DNA of 64,000 nucleotides from CALLPQ01 sp039819545 (lineage in GTDB: Bacteria > Pseudomonadota > Alphaproteobacteria > Caulobacterales > Parvularculaceae), in NCBI GenBank assembly GCA_039819545.1, contig JBCBRS010000003.1:124001-188000 (forward strand), written 5' to 3'. This document shows positions 9,534 through 19,266 of the stretch, piece by piece (position 1 is the first letter of the stretch; every line of letters starts with the position of its first letter). Under the pieces are notes generated by a model. It was given only the letters and a program-made list of their open reading frames with translations, made no database searches and had not been told where the DNA came from. Made by a program: the position numbers and the translations under genes.

Positions 9534-10118
9534 TCAAATCTTTTCAGAAACTCTGATCGCCACGCGGCAGCCAAATCCGATGACGGATTTCATCAGCATA
9601 TAGGCGGGCGCTTCAAGGGCACCATTTTCTTCGGCGGTGTGTTTATGGCCGAGTTCATCTTCGCGGAACTGGGTCACCGTTTCGGCAAGATCCGGATCGA
9701 TGGTGGCAAGCTCTACCGCCTGTTCGGCATAGTGCTTCTCGATGACATCCTCGACCGTTTCGGTGCAGGCCATGGCCGCCTTTTCGCCCATCAGCGCCGT
9801 GACCGCGCCCAGACCAAAGCCAGCAATCGTCCAAAACGGAGAGGCTAATGTGGGCCTTACGCCACGTTCAGCGAGCAAGCGGTCAAACGTGTCCAGATGG
9901 TGCTGTTCACCGTCTTCCATCTCTTCGAGAAGGCGTGCGGTCGCCTGTTTGTGGGGCAAACGATCAAAGACCGCACGCTGACCGCGGTAAATTTGGACCG
10001 CACCATGCTCCCCGGCATGATCAACGCGCAGCATTTCTTTAAGGCGGCGACGTTTTGAGCCCGGTTTTGGCAAAACAGTCGCGATCGGGCCCTCAAAATC
10101 GGCATCGTGCTCGCTCAT
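9534..10118 (-). CDS. coq7: Demethoxyubiquinone hydroxylase
   Basis: 194 residues, a di-iron carboxylate protein. The iron ligands are visible as two repeats of the Coq7 pattern: DHAGEHGA and the EEMEDGEQHH region in the first half, then EDVIEKHY and REDELGHKHT in the second. Known function: hydroxylation of demethoxyubiquinone at C5 (C6 in older numbering), the next-to-last step of ubiquinone synthesis, at the membrane surface. Its start overlaps the stop of the upstream dsbB-like gene by 4 nt (ATGA), so the two are translationally coupled. Ubiquinone production ties in with the RegB sensor nearby. Confidence 0.95.
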   Translation of the reverse strand: MSEHDADFEGPIATVLPKPGSKRRRLKEMLRVDHAGEHGAVQIYRGQRAVFDRLPHKQATARLLEEMEDGEQHHLDTFDRLLAERGVRPTLASPFWTIAGFGLGAVTALMGEKAAMACTETVEDVIEKHYAEQAVELATIDPDLAETVTQFREDELGHKHTAEENGALEAPAYMLMKSVIGFGCRVAIRVSEKI

Positions 10119-10681
10119 TGAACCATCCGTCCCTTCACACGTGCCGTGCGTAAAGCCCCCGCAGTGGCAAGCGTGGTAAGCGCAAAGAGCCCGGCGGAAA
10201 AAAGCATGTTATACCCCGCCATCGTTACCCCGAAAAAGGCCCACCCCGTTTGGTCGCAGGACACGCGCGGTTTTGAACCATCAAGGCCACCTGATAGCCC
10301 CCCAATGTCGGTAATTGTTTTGGATGCCGAACAACTTGCCGGGCCGGGCCAAAAGTGAAACTCGACGCCTGTGTGGTAAAACGCAAGCATCGCACCGAAT
10401 CCGTAAACAAGGGCCGCCGTCCCCACTGCCGCCGCTGCCAACAAGGGGGCCTTAAACCCGCGACTGACCACAAGACCTACCGCCGTGATGGCGAGGGCCG
10501 TCCAATGGGCTTCGCGCTGGTCCAGGCAAAGATCGCAGGGCTCATACCCCAGCGCCTGAAAAATATGGGCGCCCGCCAGCAAGGAGGCACTAACCGCAAA
10601 ACCCGCAATCAAGGCTTTCTCAATAAAAGAGGTAGACAAGCCCAATGACGACATTTTGTGTGTGATACCGAAACTACTCAT
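10115..10681 (-). CDS. DsbB-family disulfide bond formation protein
   Basis: 188 residues with four predicted membrane helices. The first periplasmic loop has EPCDLCLDQRE with the active pair C49/C52 and the conserved Q55-R56 that contact ubiquinone. A second cysteine pair is present, C117 (PASC) and C142 (VSCDQ), as needed for electron flow. Known of the family: reoxidises DsbA-like oxidases and passes electrons to quinone. No dsbA is in the window. The pairing with coq7, a ubiquinone synthesis gene, by a 4-nt overlap is functionally sensible because DsbB uses ubiquinone. An alternative start is the second Met at residue 10. Confidence 0.88.
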   Translation of the reverse strand: MSSFGITHKMSSLGLSTSFIEKALIAGFAVSASLLAGAHIFQALGYEPCDLCLDQREAHWTALAITAVGLVVSRGFKAPLLAAAAVGTAALVYGFGAMLAFYHTGVEFHFWPGPASCSASKTITDIGGLSGGLDGSKPRVSCDQTGWAFFGVTMAGYNMLFSAGLFALTTLATAGALRTARVKGRMVQ

Positions 10682-10751
10682 GGCTCAAATCTAGAAGGCT
10701 GCCAGCGGTGAGGCACCCGGCGGATCGTCACATGGCGACACCTTGTCAGCC

Positions 10752-11663
10752 TCAAACACCACTGGCCTCCGGCTCCACCGCTGTTTGATCCTGCGCATAA
10801 AGCGTACTGAGGAAAGACCGATAGCGCGCCAGGGCATCGCGCATATGGGCCGGGTGATGCCAGTGTTGCCAATCGCTTTCGATAAACGGATCGTCAAAGG
10901 CATGCTCCGTATCAGGATAGACCTTCTGGTCTAGCGGTAGTTTATTGCCAGTACTGATTTTATTAAGCAACGAGATGCATTCGGTGTGATTGACAATCGT
11001 ATCGGCACCAGCAAGGCTTGATAGGATTTCTGTGTTTTCTTGCGTCCACCAATGACGGCGGCTGCGCGCCCCAAAGCCGCAATAGGGATAAAATAGCGCA
11101 GCGCCCGCGACCTTGATGGGCTTTCCGCTATAGGGTGCGTCAACGGAGGCCGGGGGGGCTTTACGCACATCCATGCTGAGAAAGTCCATGATGGTCCAAG
11201 CGCCGTGGGACCAGCCGGTTAGCACCAGATTAGACGTATCAAGATCATCACGATCGCGGACCAGATCGATGGCGGCAAGCACATCGCCCGCCCGTTCAAT
11301 CCCGATCAACAGTTTTGCAGTGCATACTTTTTCGAGTGCCGCCTCGCGGCTGAGTTCGCGTGGCCGATTGCTGTCCACGATGACAGCGGCATAGCCGGCC
11401 TCATTGGCGACTTTCGCGTACATCTCCTGAAAAGCCAGACGCGCGCCGGCACAGCCATGGAATTGCAAAACCACCGGATGCGGGCCCGGACCTGGCGGCG
11501 TCGTTACTTTAATATGGGGTGCAAGGAGGGTTTTGATTGCAGCGAGAGACTGTTTTTCCGCACCCTGGGCGCGCCAGCCCATATACATTGCCTCACCACG
11601 CCAAAAGATAATGGCACCCAGAACAACGAAAACGCCAAGCGCTGCGAGTAGAAATCGTTTCAT
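10752..11663 (-). CDS. Dienelactone-hydrolase-like alpha/beta hydrolase, membrane-anchored
   Basis: 303 residues. A single hydrophobic helix at residues 3-20 is an uncleaved anchor or signal. The alpha/beta-hydrolase core shows the oxyanion HGCAGAR at 69-75, the nucleophile elbow GWSHGA with S152, and a late histidine in the EHAFDD segment. The overall pattern is that of dienelactone-hydrolase-related proteins, whose substrates are very diverse, so none is assigned. It lies between the PfkB kinase (15 nt upstream on the same strand) and the dsbB-like gene (70 nt), and may share a transcript with the kinase. Confidence 0.8.
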   Translation of the reverse strand: MKRFLLAALGVFVVLGAIIFWRGEAMYMGWRAQGAEKQSLAAIKTLLAPHIKVTTPPGPGPHPVVLQFHGCAGARLAFQEMYAKVANEAGYAAVIVDSNRPRELSREAALEKVCTAKLLIGIERAGDVLAAIDLVRDRDDLDTSNLVLTGWSHGAWTIMDFLSMDVRKAPPASVDAPYSGKPIKVAGAALFYPYCGFGARSRRHWWTQENTEILSSLAGADTIVNHTECISLLNKISTGNKLPLDQKVYPDTEHAFDDPFIESDWQHWHHPAHMRDALARYRSFLSTLYAQDQTAVEPEASGV

Positions 11664-11678
11664 AAGGTCCGCCCCTGA

Positions 11679-12674
11679 CTAAAGACCGGCTTCTTCGGCA
11701 AGCGCCTTGAGCGATTGCTCGGGGCGCGGGCCCATATGACTGATGACTTCACTCGCGGCCAAAGCCCCGAGGGACGCCGCGCGTTGGAGCTCAAAATTGC
11801 GCGCAGCGCCAAACAGAAAACCAGCAGCGAACGCATCGCCGGCCCCGGTGGTATCTTCTAACTGCGCCGGTGCGATTGCGGGAACGGTTATGGCGTCGCC
11901 ACCCCGCGGGATAATTAAAGAGCCTTTTTCGCCCAGCGTTACAGCGGTCAGCGCGCACCAGTTCGGGGCCCGGCGGATCATCTCATCACGGTTGTCGGTT
12001 TCGAACAGCGTTTGGGCCTCAACTTCGTTGGCGAGCAGAATATCCACATGGTTCGGGATAAAGCTTTTCAACACATCATGCTGGCGATCGACACAGCCAG
12101 CGTCAGACAGGGTAAGCGCGGTGCGCCGGCCCGCCGCCTCAGCAATAGCACAAGCTTTGACAAAAGCCTCACGCGCCACCGGCTGCTCAAACAAATAGCC
12201 TTCAAAAAGCGTAATGGCCGCGCGTTCAATTTGTGTCTCGTCAATGTCATTCAGGGTCACATGAACGGCAGCCCCGAGATAGGTTGCCATGGACCGTTGG
12301 GCGTCACGCGTCACATTGATCAGGCATCGCCCGGTGCCGGGTCCATCGCTCAGCGGCTGTGTTGCGTAATCAACGCCCTGGTCGCGCAGATCCGCGGTAA
12401 ACGTCTTGCCCAGCGTGTCATCGGCAACCTTCCCAACAAACCCGCCATTCCCCCCGAGGGACGCAAGGCACGCAATTGAGTTTGCCGCCGAGCCGCCAGA
12501 GACTTCGACTGTTTCCGCCATCTCACCATAAATCCCCTCGGCCTGATCCTCATCAATTAAGATCATGCCGCCTTTGGGGACGGCATGGCGCGCAAGAAAC
12601 GCCTCCTCGCATTTTGCCAGGACATCAACAATGGCGTTCCCCACGCCGACAACGTCTAACGGGGCTAATGACAT
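11679..12674 (-). CDS. PfkB-family sugar/nucleoside kinase, adenosine-kinase-like
   Basis: 331 residues. The N-terminal signature GGSAANSIACLASLGG (nucleoside binding) and the C-terminal DTTGAGDAFAAG (catalytic Asp and anion hole) are both intact. The family phosphorylates ribose, fructose, adenosine and similar substrates in the cytoplasm; alphaproteobacterial homologues with this N-terminus (VVGVGNAIVDVL) are usually called adenosine kinase, a probable but unproven assignment. The gene is divergent from the lipoprotein gene that starts at 12908, and is followed on the same strand by the alpha/beta hydrolase after 15 nt. Confidence 0.88.
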   Translation of the reverse strand: MSLAPLDVVGVGNAIVDVLAKCEEAFLARHAVPKGGMILIDEDQAEGIYGEMAETVEVSGGSAANSIACLASLGGNGGFVGKVADDTLGKTFTADLRDQGVDYATQPLSDGPGTGRCLINVTRDAQRSMATYLGAAVHVTLNDIDETQIERAAITLFEGYLFEQPVAREAFVKACAIAEAAGRRTALTLSDAGCVDRQHDVLKSFIPNHVDILLANEVEAQTLFETDNRDEMIRRAPNWCALTAVTLGEKGSLIIPRGGDAITVPAIAPAQLEDTTGAGDAFAAGFLFGAARNFELQRAASLGALAASEVISHMGPRPEQSLKALAEEAGL

Positions 12675-12907
12675 GATGTGACCTTTCAGATGATAAGCGG
12701 CGCGCCCGAATACGCGCAGCGCAAGGCAGGGGGGTACCCGCTAAAGGGGATGTTTACAGAACCTGCGGTCTATAGAAAGTCGGTGCGCTTAGAGCAAGGG
12801 TTTGAAAGACGCGAAGACTTTCCGCCTCGCGACAGCGCAGCAGCGGCGCCGATTGGCACCCGGCCCGAAGCCTTGTATCGATAATGACGGATAACGGAGC
12901 GACTTCA

Positions 12908-13372
12908 ATGCAGGCAGTGACCAGGAAAAGACCCTCAATTGCGGGCGCGGCCTTGATAGCGATTGGGATCAGTCTTTCGGGGTGTGGCGGCCTGCCGAAG
13001 ATCCCTTTGCGTCTTGGTACGGGCGATGATCAACAAGGGAGCGCCGCAGCAGCACCGACCGTCAGCGCAGCGCCAAATAATGCCACCGCAAGTCCTGCAC
13101 CCGTCACCCCGCGTCTTCAGCCCGGTGATCTTGTCGGTGCCGACGCACAAACTGCCGACGCCCTCCTCGGCGCTGCGCCCATCGGTATAATCCGCGAGGG
13201 CAGCGGCGAGATCAGGCGCTATGCCGGCGCTGATTGCATGCTCCTGGTTATTCTTTATCCCGACAATCGCGGTAATCGCACCGTACAGGCCGTGGAAGGC
13301 TCCGCCGCGCGCACGAGCGCTCCGCCTACAAATACGCAAAGCTGTCTCAACGGGTTTGACCCCGGCTTTTGA
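12908..13372 (+). CDS. Small lipoprotein of unknown function
   Basis: 154 residues from the ATG at 12908, which has GGAG 8 nt upstream; an in-frame ATG at 12884 is less well placed. The signal ends in ISLSGC, a good lipobox, so this should be a lipoprotein. A low-complexity Ala/Pro/Thr linker covers about residues 40-70. The C-terminal part has a pattern seen in other alphaproteobacterial lipoproteins (LVGADAQTADALLG, then EIRRYAGADCMLLVILYP) and two cysteines that could form a disulfide. No function is assigned. It precedes the AmpG-like permease by 88 nt. Confidence 0.72.
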   Translation: MQAVTRKRPSIAGAALIAIGISLSGCGGLPKIPLRLGTGDDQQGSAAAAPTVSAAPNNATASPAPVTPRLQPGDLVGADAQTADALLGAAPIGIIREGSGEIRRYAGADCMLLVILYPDNRGNRTVQAVEGSAARTSAPPTNTQSCLNGFDPGF

Positions 13373-13460
13373 GCCGCTTTGGATGCCGTGCGCAGCTCAA
13401 GCCTTAATTTCCCCCTGATTTTCCCCCTAGCGTTGGCATAAGACAATAACGGACAAATGA

Positions 13461-14810
13461 ATGAGCGACCCTCAATCTGAACACGCCGATAAGCCTAAGC
13501 AGTCTACGCTCGCTTCCGTAATGGCCTTCCTGCGGCCCCGCAGTCTCGTGATGCTCGTGTTCGGCTTTTCATCCGGGCTGCCGTTTTATCTGATTTTTCA
13601 AACGCTCTCAATTTGGCTACGCGAAGCCGATGTGAGCAAAAGTGAGATCGGCCTTTTCGCATGGGTCGGCTTTGCCTTCACAATCAAATTCGTTTGGGCA
13701 CCGCTGCTCGATCGCGCGCCCGTGCCGATCCTTGAACGATGGGTGGGTCGGCGGCGCGCATGGATGGCCGTGGCGCAGATCAGTGTTGCGGCGGCGCTCT
13801 TCGCCATGTCTTTTGCCGATCCGGCTACGGATCTCCTTTATGTGGCGCTCGTTGCCATCGGCATCGCTTTTGCCGCCGCCACCCAAGATATCGCTGTCGA
13901 TGCCTGGCGCATTGAGGCCGCTACGGATGAAGAGCAAGGCGTTATGGCTGCCATGTACCAATATGGCTATCGCACCGGCATTTTAATGGCGAGCGCTGGC
14001 GCGCTGATCATTGCGGATCAAACAAGCTTTCCAGTGATGTACCAGGCGATGGCCGCTCTCATGGGGATCGGTTTGATGATGGCGCTCTTCGGGCCGAAAG
14101 TTGAGGTGCGCACCTTTGAGCCACCACCGCGGCTTTCGGTGCGCGACACAATACAGAAGTCAATCATTGGTCCGTTTGCTGATTTCTTTAAGCGTTATGG
14201 CATGGTGGCGCTAACCATCCTCGGCTTTATCGCCATTTATCGGATTCCCGATTTTGTCATGGGATTTATGACTGGGCCACTTTATGTGGATATCGGGTAT
14301 TCGAAGACGGACATTGGCTTGATCCGCAGTGGGGCAGGGTTTTTTGCAACCATGGGCGGGGTTTTTATCGGCGGTCTGCTTATCTCCCGCCTAAATGTCT
14401 TTACCGGGCTCGCCATCGGTGTGGTGGTGCAAGCGGTAACCAACCTTCTCTATTCGTGGCTCTCCGTGATGCCAGCAAACAATGCCTATCTCGCCACGGC
14501 GGTGGTGATCGATAATATCGCCTATGGCTATGCGGGCACGGTTTTGATTGCCTATATGTCGAGCCTGACAAATACAGCGTTTACCGCAACCCAATATGCG
14601 TTATTCAGCTCATTCTACGCCATACCTGGAAAGTTCGTAGGCGGATTTTCTGGCTTTATCGTTGATGCAGCGGGCTACGCCTGGTTTTTTGCCTATACGG
14701 CCATGTTTGGTATCCCGGCGTTGATCATTCTCTATTTCCTGCGAAAACAGGACAGGCGATTACGGGACACTGGAAAGGACACCGGCGCAATGGAGGTCCC
14801 GGTACTGTAG
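13461..14810 (+). CDS. ampG: AmpG-like MFS permease (muropeptide uptake)
   Basis: 449 residues with about 12 to 14 hydrophobic helices. The N-terminal half is typical of AmpG: LVFGFSSGLPFYL, LREADVSKSEIGLFAWVG, KFVWAPLLDR and the AATQDIAVDAWRIE block after helix 4. Known function: import of anhydromuropeptides from the periplasm for peptidoglycan recycling and, in some species, beta-lactamase induction. The gene may be cotranscribed with the lipoprotein upstream. It converges with holA, the two stop codons being only 3 nt apart, so there is no room for a conventional terminator between them. Confidence 0.88.
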   Translation: MSDPQSEHADKPKQSTLASVMAFLRPRSLVMLVFGFSSGLPFYLIFQTLSIWLREADVSKSEIGLFAWVGFAFTIKFVWAPLLDRAPVPILERWVGRRRAWMAVAQISVAAALFAMSFADPATDLLYVALVAIGIAFAAATQDIAVDAWRIEAATDEEQGVMAAMYQYGYRTGILMASAGALIIADQTSFPVMYQAMAALMGIGLMMALFGPKVEVRTFEPPPRLSVRDTIQKSIIGPFADFFKRYGMVALTILGFIAIYRIPDFVMGFMTGPLYVDIGYSKTDIGLIRSGAGFFATMGGVFIGGLLISRLNVFTGLAIGVVVQAVTNLLYSWLSVMPANNAYLATAVVIDNIAYGYAGTVLIAYMSSLTNTAFTATQYALFSSFYAIPGKFVGGFSGFIVDAAGYAWFFAYTAMFGIPALIILYFLRKQDRRLRDTGKDTGAMEVPVL

Positions 14811-14813
14811 GCC

Positions 14814-15887
14814 TTATCGCCTGAAAAGCGCGCAGAGCTGAAACGCCGTTCGCTCTACGATTTCCCGGTGCGGAAGTCCTGTACTTTTTGCCTGAAACTC
14901 CGCCTCAATAAGGCGACGACGCGCAACCTGCAGCTTGCTGCCCGTCCACCCTTTTAGACGCTGGCGGAAGGCATCCTGTTCACCAAAGAAGACCGGGGGG
15001 CGCAAGCGCTTCATTGCCTCATTGGCGTTCTGACCCTTGTCCACATAGCCGCGCGCAGTTTCTAGCCGAGCAAAACTCCGCTGGAGGGCGCGCAGAATAG
15101 TCACCGGGTTTGCTCCTGCTGTGGTGCACTGAAATAGAGCCGCGGCAAGAGGACCCGGCATACCATCGGCACAGGCGGCAAAGACCCGATCAAGGTCATC
15201 GCTGGCACTATCCACCAGGCATACCTTCACATCGGCGACAGTGATTTCGTTATCATCACTTTCCCCCACTCCCTTGTCATGGTCCGGACCCGGACTTTTG
15301 AAGAGAAGGAGCTTTTCAATTTCCATGCGTGACAAGGCTCGGTCCTCGCCCAAGGTCGCCGTCAACAGGGTCAACGCATCACGGTGGAACTTGAGTCCGT
15401 GTGCGGTCGCCATTTCCTCGGCCAATTTGCGCGTGACCGCTGGCCCGTCCACGTAACACGGCATTGCCGCGGCAGCCTTTGCCTTTTCAAAGCCTTTGCG
15501 CAGAGCCGAGCGGGGACCAAGATCACCCGCCTCCACGATCACAATGCCATTTGGCTTCAAATGACCCTGATCAAGCGCAGTGAGTAGATTGACGACCGCC
15601 GGTGCCGCCGCTTCCCCATGGGCCCGTAATCGGATGACGCGCTCACCGCCCATAAAAGACAAAGCGCAAATCTCATCGGTCAGCCACGCGCTATCGGTTT
15701 TGATATCCGCATCGGTCAGATCAAGCATATTGAATGGGTCGCTGCTGTCAGTAATAACCTGTGCGATGAGGATCTTCGCACGCTCTCGCACCAGGCCTTG
15801 ATCGGGCCCGTACACAACAAACGCCGCAATCGCCTTATCGCGTTTGGCCAGTGCGCCGGTGATGGCTTTGCCTTTCAGCGCAACCAT
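14814..15887 (-). CDS. holA: DNA polymerase III subunit delta
   Basis: 357 residues. The N-terminus FVVYGPDQGLVRERA is the usual clamp-loader delta start (it lacks a working P-loop), and the C-terminal collar domain (NPVTILRALQRSFARLETA and EAMKRLRPPVFFGEQDAF) is conserved. Known role: the delta wrench that opens the beta clamp. It is the last gene of leuS-lptE-holA, with 5 nt after lptE, a common alphaproteobacterial operon. In most relatives this block follows parB; here it is on the opposite side of the putative origin from parB. Confidence 0.94.
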   Translation of the reverse strand: MVALKGKAITGALAKRDKAIAAFVVYGPDQGLVRERAKILIAQVITDSSDPFNMLDLTDADIKTDSAWLTDEICALSFMGGERVIRLRAHGEAAAPAVVNLLTALDQGHLKPNGIVIVEAGDLGPRSALRKGFEKAKAAAAMPCYVDGPAVTRKLAEEMATAHGLKFHRDALTLLTATLGEDRALSRMEIEKLLLFKSPGPDHDKGVGESDDNEITVADVKVCLVDSASDDLDRVFAACADGMPGPLAAALFQCTTAGANPVTILRALQRSFARLETARGYVDKGQNANEAMKRLRPPVFFGEQDAFRQRLKGWTGSKLQVARRRLIEAEFQAKSTGLPHREIVERTAFQLCALFRR

Positions 15888-15892
15888 GGTGA

Positions 15893-16561
15893 TCAGCGCC
15901 CGGGGATTAGTTCAGGGTCAAAATCCGGATCGAAATTCCGATCTTCCAGATCGCGTTCGAACTTTGGCGGGTCTTCCGGGCGCGGTGTATTCTTTTCCTT
16001 CGCCTCGTCGATCCGTTTCATCAAATCTTTGAACTGAAAAAGGATATCACGCTCAATTTCTTCTGCCAGGCGCTTAGATGCTGTTTCCACCGTTGTGCGT
16101 TCGGAGAACAAGGATGAATATTGTGACGTCACTTGATTGAAAGAGGAAATGGCACTGGGCCGACCAATAATCCGCGCGCCCGTCGCCCGGTGCACAAGTT
16201 GGTACCGGGAAAAAAGCTGATAGTTAAAACGACTGACGGACGCATCGATTTGAACACCAACGCGGCGCGCGCGCGGTGTCACCTCAACCTTGAGATCATA
16301 TTCGGGCGACGTCAGTTGACCCACCAGAAGCCGATCTTCCAGCGCACTACGCAAAATTGGCTGCACGGCGAGATTTCCCTCGCCCGCATCGCCAGTGGAG
16401 ACAATCGTATCCACATTGATCTGCCGCAAGATCGGGTGGCTTCCTGACCCATCAGGGGTTGCATATAATGGCTGAAATCCGCATCCTGACAAAAGGACTG
16501 CTGTAAGAGCAACAGTGAATAGTCGAAAGACATTCCGTTGACAGATATTGGCCATTTGCAT
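15893..16561 (-). CDS. lptE: LPS-assembly lipoprotein LptE
   Basis: 222 residues. A signal peptide ends in VLLSGCGFQPLYA, the lipobox plus the GFxPLY motif that marks LptE (formerly RlpB). The middle contains the typical EYDLKVEV...SRFNY...YQL strands. It should be anchored in the inner leaflet of the outer membrane and plug the LptD barrel for lipopolysaccharide export. The C-terminal 35 residues are charged and probably disordered. It lies 12 nt after leuS and 5 nt before holA. A start at the third residue Met is equally possible. Confidence 0.93.
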   Translation of the reverse strand: MQMANICQRNVFRLFTVALTAVLLSGCGFQPLYATPDGSGSHPILRQINVDTIVSTGDAGEGNLAVQPILRSALEDRLLVGQLTSPEYDLKVEVTPRARRVGVQIDASVSRFNYQLFSRYQLVHRATGARIIGRPSAISSFNQVTSQYSSLFSERTTVETASKRLAEEIERDILFQFKDLMKRIDEAKEKNTPRPEDPPKFERDLEDRNFDPDFDPELIPGR

Positions 16562-16573
16562 TGTTCTTGTGCT

Positions 16574-19165
16574 CTATTTTACGACGATATTCACGATCCG
16601 CCCGGGAACGATAACTTTTTTGACAATTGTTTTGCCCTCAAGGTGACGGATCACGGCGGGATCGGCAAGGGCGGCGGCTTCGATCCCATCCTTATCAAGA
16701 TCAGCAGAAACCGTCAGTATAGCCCGTTTCTTGCCGTTGACTTGGACGGGCAAGCTGACCTCGTCACTTACTAACAGATCAGGGTCAGCGGTCGGCCAGT
16801 CGGTCTGATAGACAAGTCCCGTGCCCCCCAATAATTCCCAGCATTCTTCAGCAAGGTGAGGAATAAAGGGCGCAATCAGGCGCGAAAGCGCAGACAGGGC
16901 CTCAGCCCGAACCCAAGCCGAAACCTTACTTGCTTTGCGTACCTTGCCCAAAAATTCGTAAATGCGCGCCACCGCCTTATTGAACCGGAAGTGCTCAATA
17001 TCAGCGGTAATCGTATCAATCGTGCCGTGGGTAGCCCGGCGCAGGGCAATATCGTGCTCGTTGAGGTCACTGGGTACCGTATGCGGATCAAATCCAGCAA
17101 AGGCACCAGCGTGGGGACTGACCGTATCCCAGATACGCCCCATGAGCCGCCAGGCGCCGTCAATGCCGCTGGCCGTCCATTCCACATCGCGCTCAGGCGG
17201 GCTATCGGACAGAACAAACCACCGCGCTGCATCAACGCCATAATCAGTGGCAATCACCTCCGGCGAGACAACGTTCTTTTTGGACTTCGACATCTTTTCG
17301 ACCGGGCCCATAAAGACCGGGCGACCGGTGGCAAGGTCCCTGGCTTGACCATTCTCGACGACCACATCATCGGGAAGCAACCAGTCGCCATCCGCTGATT
17401 GAAAAGTGGCGTGGGTGACCATGCCTTGCGTGAAAAGGTCGGCGAAGGGTTCGTCAACACCGACGAGCCCGAGTTTTTTCATGCAGCGCGTAAAATAGCG
17501 CGCGTAGAGAAGATGCAGGATCGCATGCTCAATCCCACCAATGTACTGATCCACTGGCAACCAGCGGTCAGCGGCCTCCCGGTCCACCGGTCTGGCGGAC
17601 TTGGGGTCGGTAAACCGGGCAAAATACCAGGAGGAATCGATAAATGTGTCAAAGGTGTCGGTCTCCCGGCGCGCGGGCGTACCACATTTGGGGCAAGGCA
17701 CCAGCCGCCAGTCATCGGCCCTGTCGAGGGGGTTACCCGGAACCTGAAATTCACTGGCGGGAATATCGGGCAAAGTCACCGGTAAGTCTGCCGCCGGGAC
17801 CGGGACAACGCCGCAGTCGTCACAATGAATCGCCGGGATCGGACAGCCCCAGTAGCGCTGCCGAGACACCCCCCAGTCGCGTAAACGAAAGTTGGTATGA
17901 CCCTCACCCTGTCCCGCAGCCTGTAGTCGATCAATGGCCGCACTGATCCCTTGATCAATGGTCATCCCATTTAGGAAATCGGAGTTTAAGAGCGTGCCCG
18001 GTCCGGTGTAGGCTTCGTCGTCAATGACCATGGCGTCTGGCGCAGTATTAGGCGGGAGCACCACTGGCGTTACGTCGAGATCATATTTGCGCGCAAAGTC
18101 GAGATCACGCTGGTCATGAGCCGGGCAGCCAAAAATCGCACCGGTTCCGTAGTGCATGAGAATGAAGTTCGCCACATAGACCGGAAGGGTGCGGCTTGGA
18201 TCAAACGGGTGGGTTACCGAGACCGGTAGCGCGTAGCCCCGTTTCTCTGCCTTTTCGATGGCTTCTTCCGACGTACCACCAGCCTGGCATTCCTTGATGA
18301 AAGCGGCGAGCGCCGGATCCTGGTCAGCAAAATACTGGGCGTGCGGATGATCGATCGCAACCCCGCAGAACGAAGCCCCAAACAAGGTATCGGGCCGCGT
18401 TGTGTAGACCGACAAACCGTCCGCCAGGGGTGCCGGCAAATCTGTTTCGGTAGCAAAATTGAATTGGAGTTTGCAGCCTTTTGACTTGCCTATCCAATTG
18501 CGCTGCATCAGCTTGACGTTCTCTGGCCATCCGCCAAGACGCCCATCGTCAAGAGCGTCCAGCAGGTCCTCCGCCGCATCGGTAATTTTCAGAAACCATT
18601 GCGACAGGGTGCGTCGCTCGACCGGCGCGCCAGAACGCCAGCCCTTGCCATCAATGACCTGCTCGTTGGCAAGCACCGTTTGATCCACCGGGTCCCAGTT
18701 CACAACGCTCTCGCGCCGCTCCACAAAGCCTGCATCCCAAAAATCGAGAAACATGCGTTGTTCGTGGATATAATAGTCAGGGTCGCTGGTTGCGAATTCG
18801 CGAGCCCAGTCGATAGCAAGCCCCATGGCCTGAAGCTGCGTGCGCATGGCATCAATATTGGCGTAGGTCCATTCGCGTGGATGGGCGCCGGTTTGCATCG
18901 CGGCGTTCTCCGCTGGCATGCCAAAGGCATCCCACCCCATGGGATGGAGCACATTGAACCCACGCGCTTTTTTGAACCGCGCGACCACATCGCCCATGGC
19001 GTAATTTCGCACATGCCCCATATGGATGCGCCCCGAGGGATACGGGAACATTTCGAGAACGAAATAGTTTTCTTTCCCGGGATCGTCAGCTGTTCTGAAG
19101 GCGTTTGCCTCGGCCCAGCGCTGTTGCCATTTCGGCTCAGCTTCTTTTGGATTATACCGGGTCAT
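16574..19165 (-). CDS. leuS: Leucyl-tRNA synthetase
   Basis: 863 residues, normal for the bacterial enzyme. Class I motifs are intact: HMGHVRNY (HIGH) near residue 48 and KMSKSK before the anticodon-binding domain. The CP1 editing domain (residues about 220-420) has the threonine-rich TTRPDTLFGAS motif and the conserved DQRDLDFARKY segment used for hydrolysing mischarged tRNA. It charges tRNA-Leu, one copy of which (CAA anticodon) is at 42.7 kb. First gene of leuS-lptE-holA. Confidence 0.97.
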   Translation of the reverse strand: MTRYNPKEAEPKWQQRWAEANAFRTADDPGKENYFVLEMFPYPSGRIHMGHVRNYAMGDVVARFKKARGFNVLHPMGWDAFGMPAENAAMQTGAHPREWTYANIDAMRTQLQAMGLAIDWAREFATSDPDYYIHEQRMFLDFWDAGFVERRESVVNWDPVDQTVLANEQVIDGKGWRSGAPVERRTLSQWFLKITDAAEDLLDALDDGRLGGWPENVKLMQRNWIGKSKGCKLQFNFATETDLPAPLADGLSVYTTRPDTLFGASFCGVAIDHPHAQYFADQDPALAAFIKECQAGGTSEEAIEKAEKRGYALPVSVTHPFDPSRTLPVYVANFILMHYGTGAIFGCPAHDQRDLDFARKYDLDVTPVVLPPNTAPDAMVIDDEAYTGPGTLLNSDFLNGMTIDQGISAAIDRLQAAGQGEGHTNFRLRDWGVSRQRYWGCPIPAIHCDDCGVVPVPAADLPVTLPDIPASEFQVPGNPLDRADDWRLVPCPKCGTPARRETDTFDTFIDSSWYFARFTDPKSARPVDREAADRWLPVDQYIGGIEHAILHLLYARYFTRCMKKLGLVGVDEPFADLFTQGMVTHATFQSADGDWLLPDDVVVENGQARDLATGRPVFMGPVEKMSKSKKNVVSPEVIATDYGVDAARWFVLSDSPPERDVEWTASGIDGAWRLMGRIWDTVSPHAGAFAGFDPHTVPSDLNEHDIALRRATHGTIDTITADIEHFRFNKAVARIYEFLGKVRKASKVSAWVRAEALSALSRLIAPFIPHLAEECWELLGGTGLVYQTDWPTADPDLLVSDEVSLPVQVNGKKRAILTVSADLDKDGIEAAALADPAVIRHLEGKTIVKKVIVPGRIVNIVVK

Positions 19166-19266
19166 AATATCATTTCGGCTACGAAACCATATCAGCTTCG
19201 CTTGTTGTTGCTAGAAGTATGGGCGCGACAAGAAGCGGACACCCGAAATGCGCGCGTCCAGTTGGC

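Noticed and set aside
12678..12884. 68-codon open frame between the PfkB kinase and the lipoprotein gene
   Set aside because: It fills a divergent promoter gap and shows no recognisable protein features.
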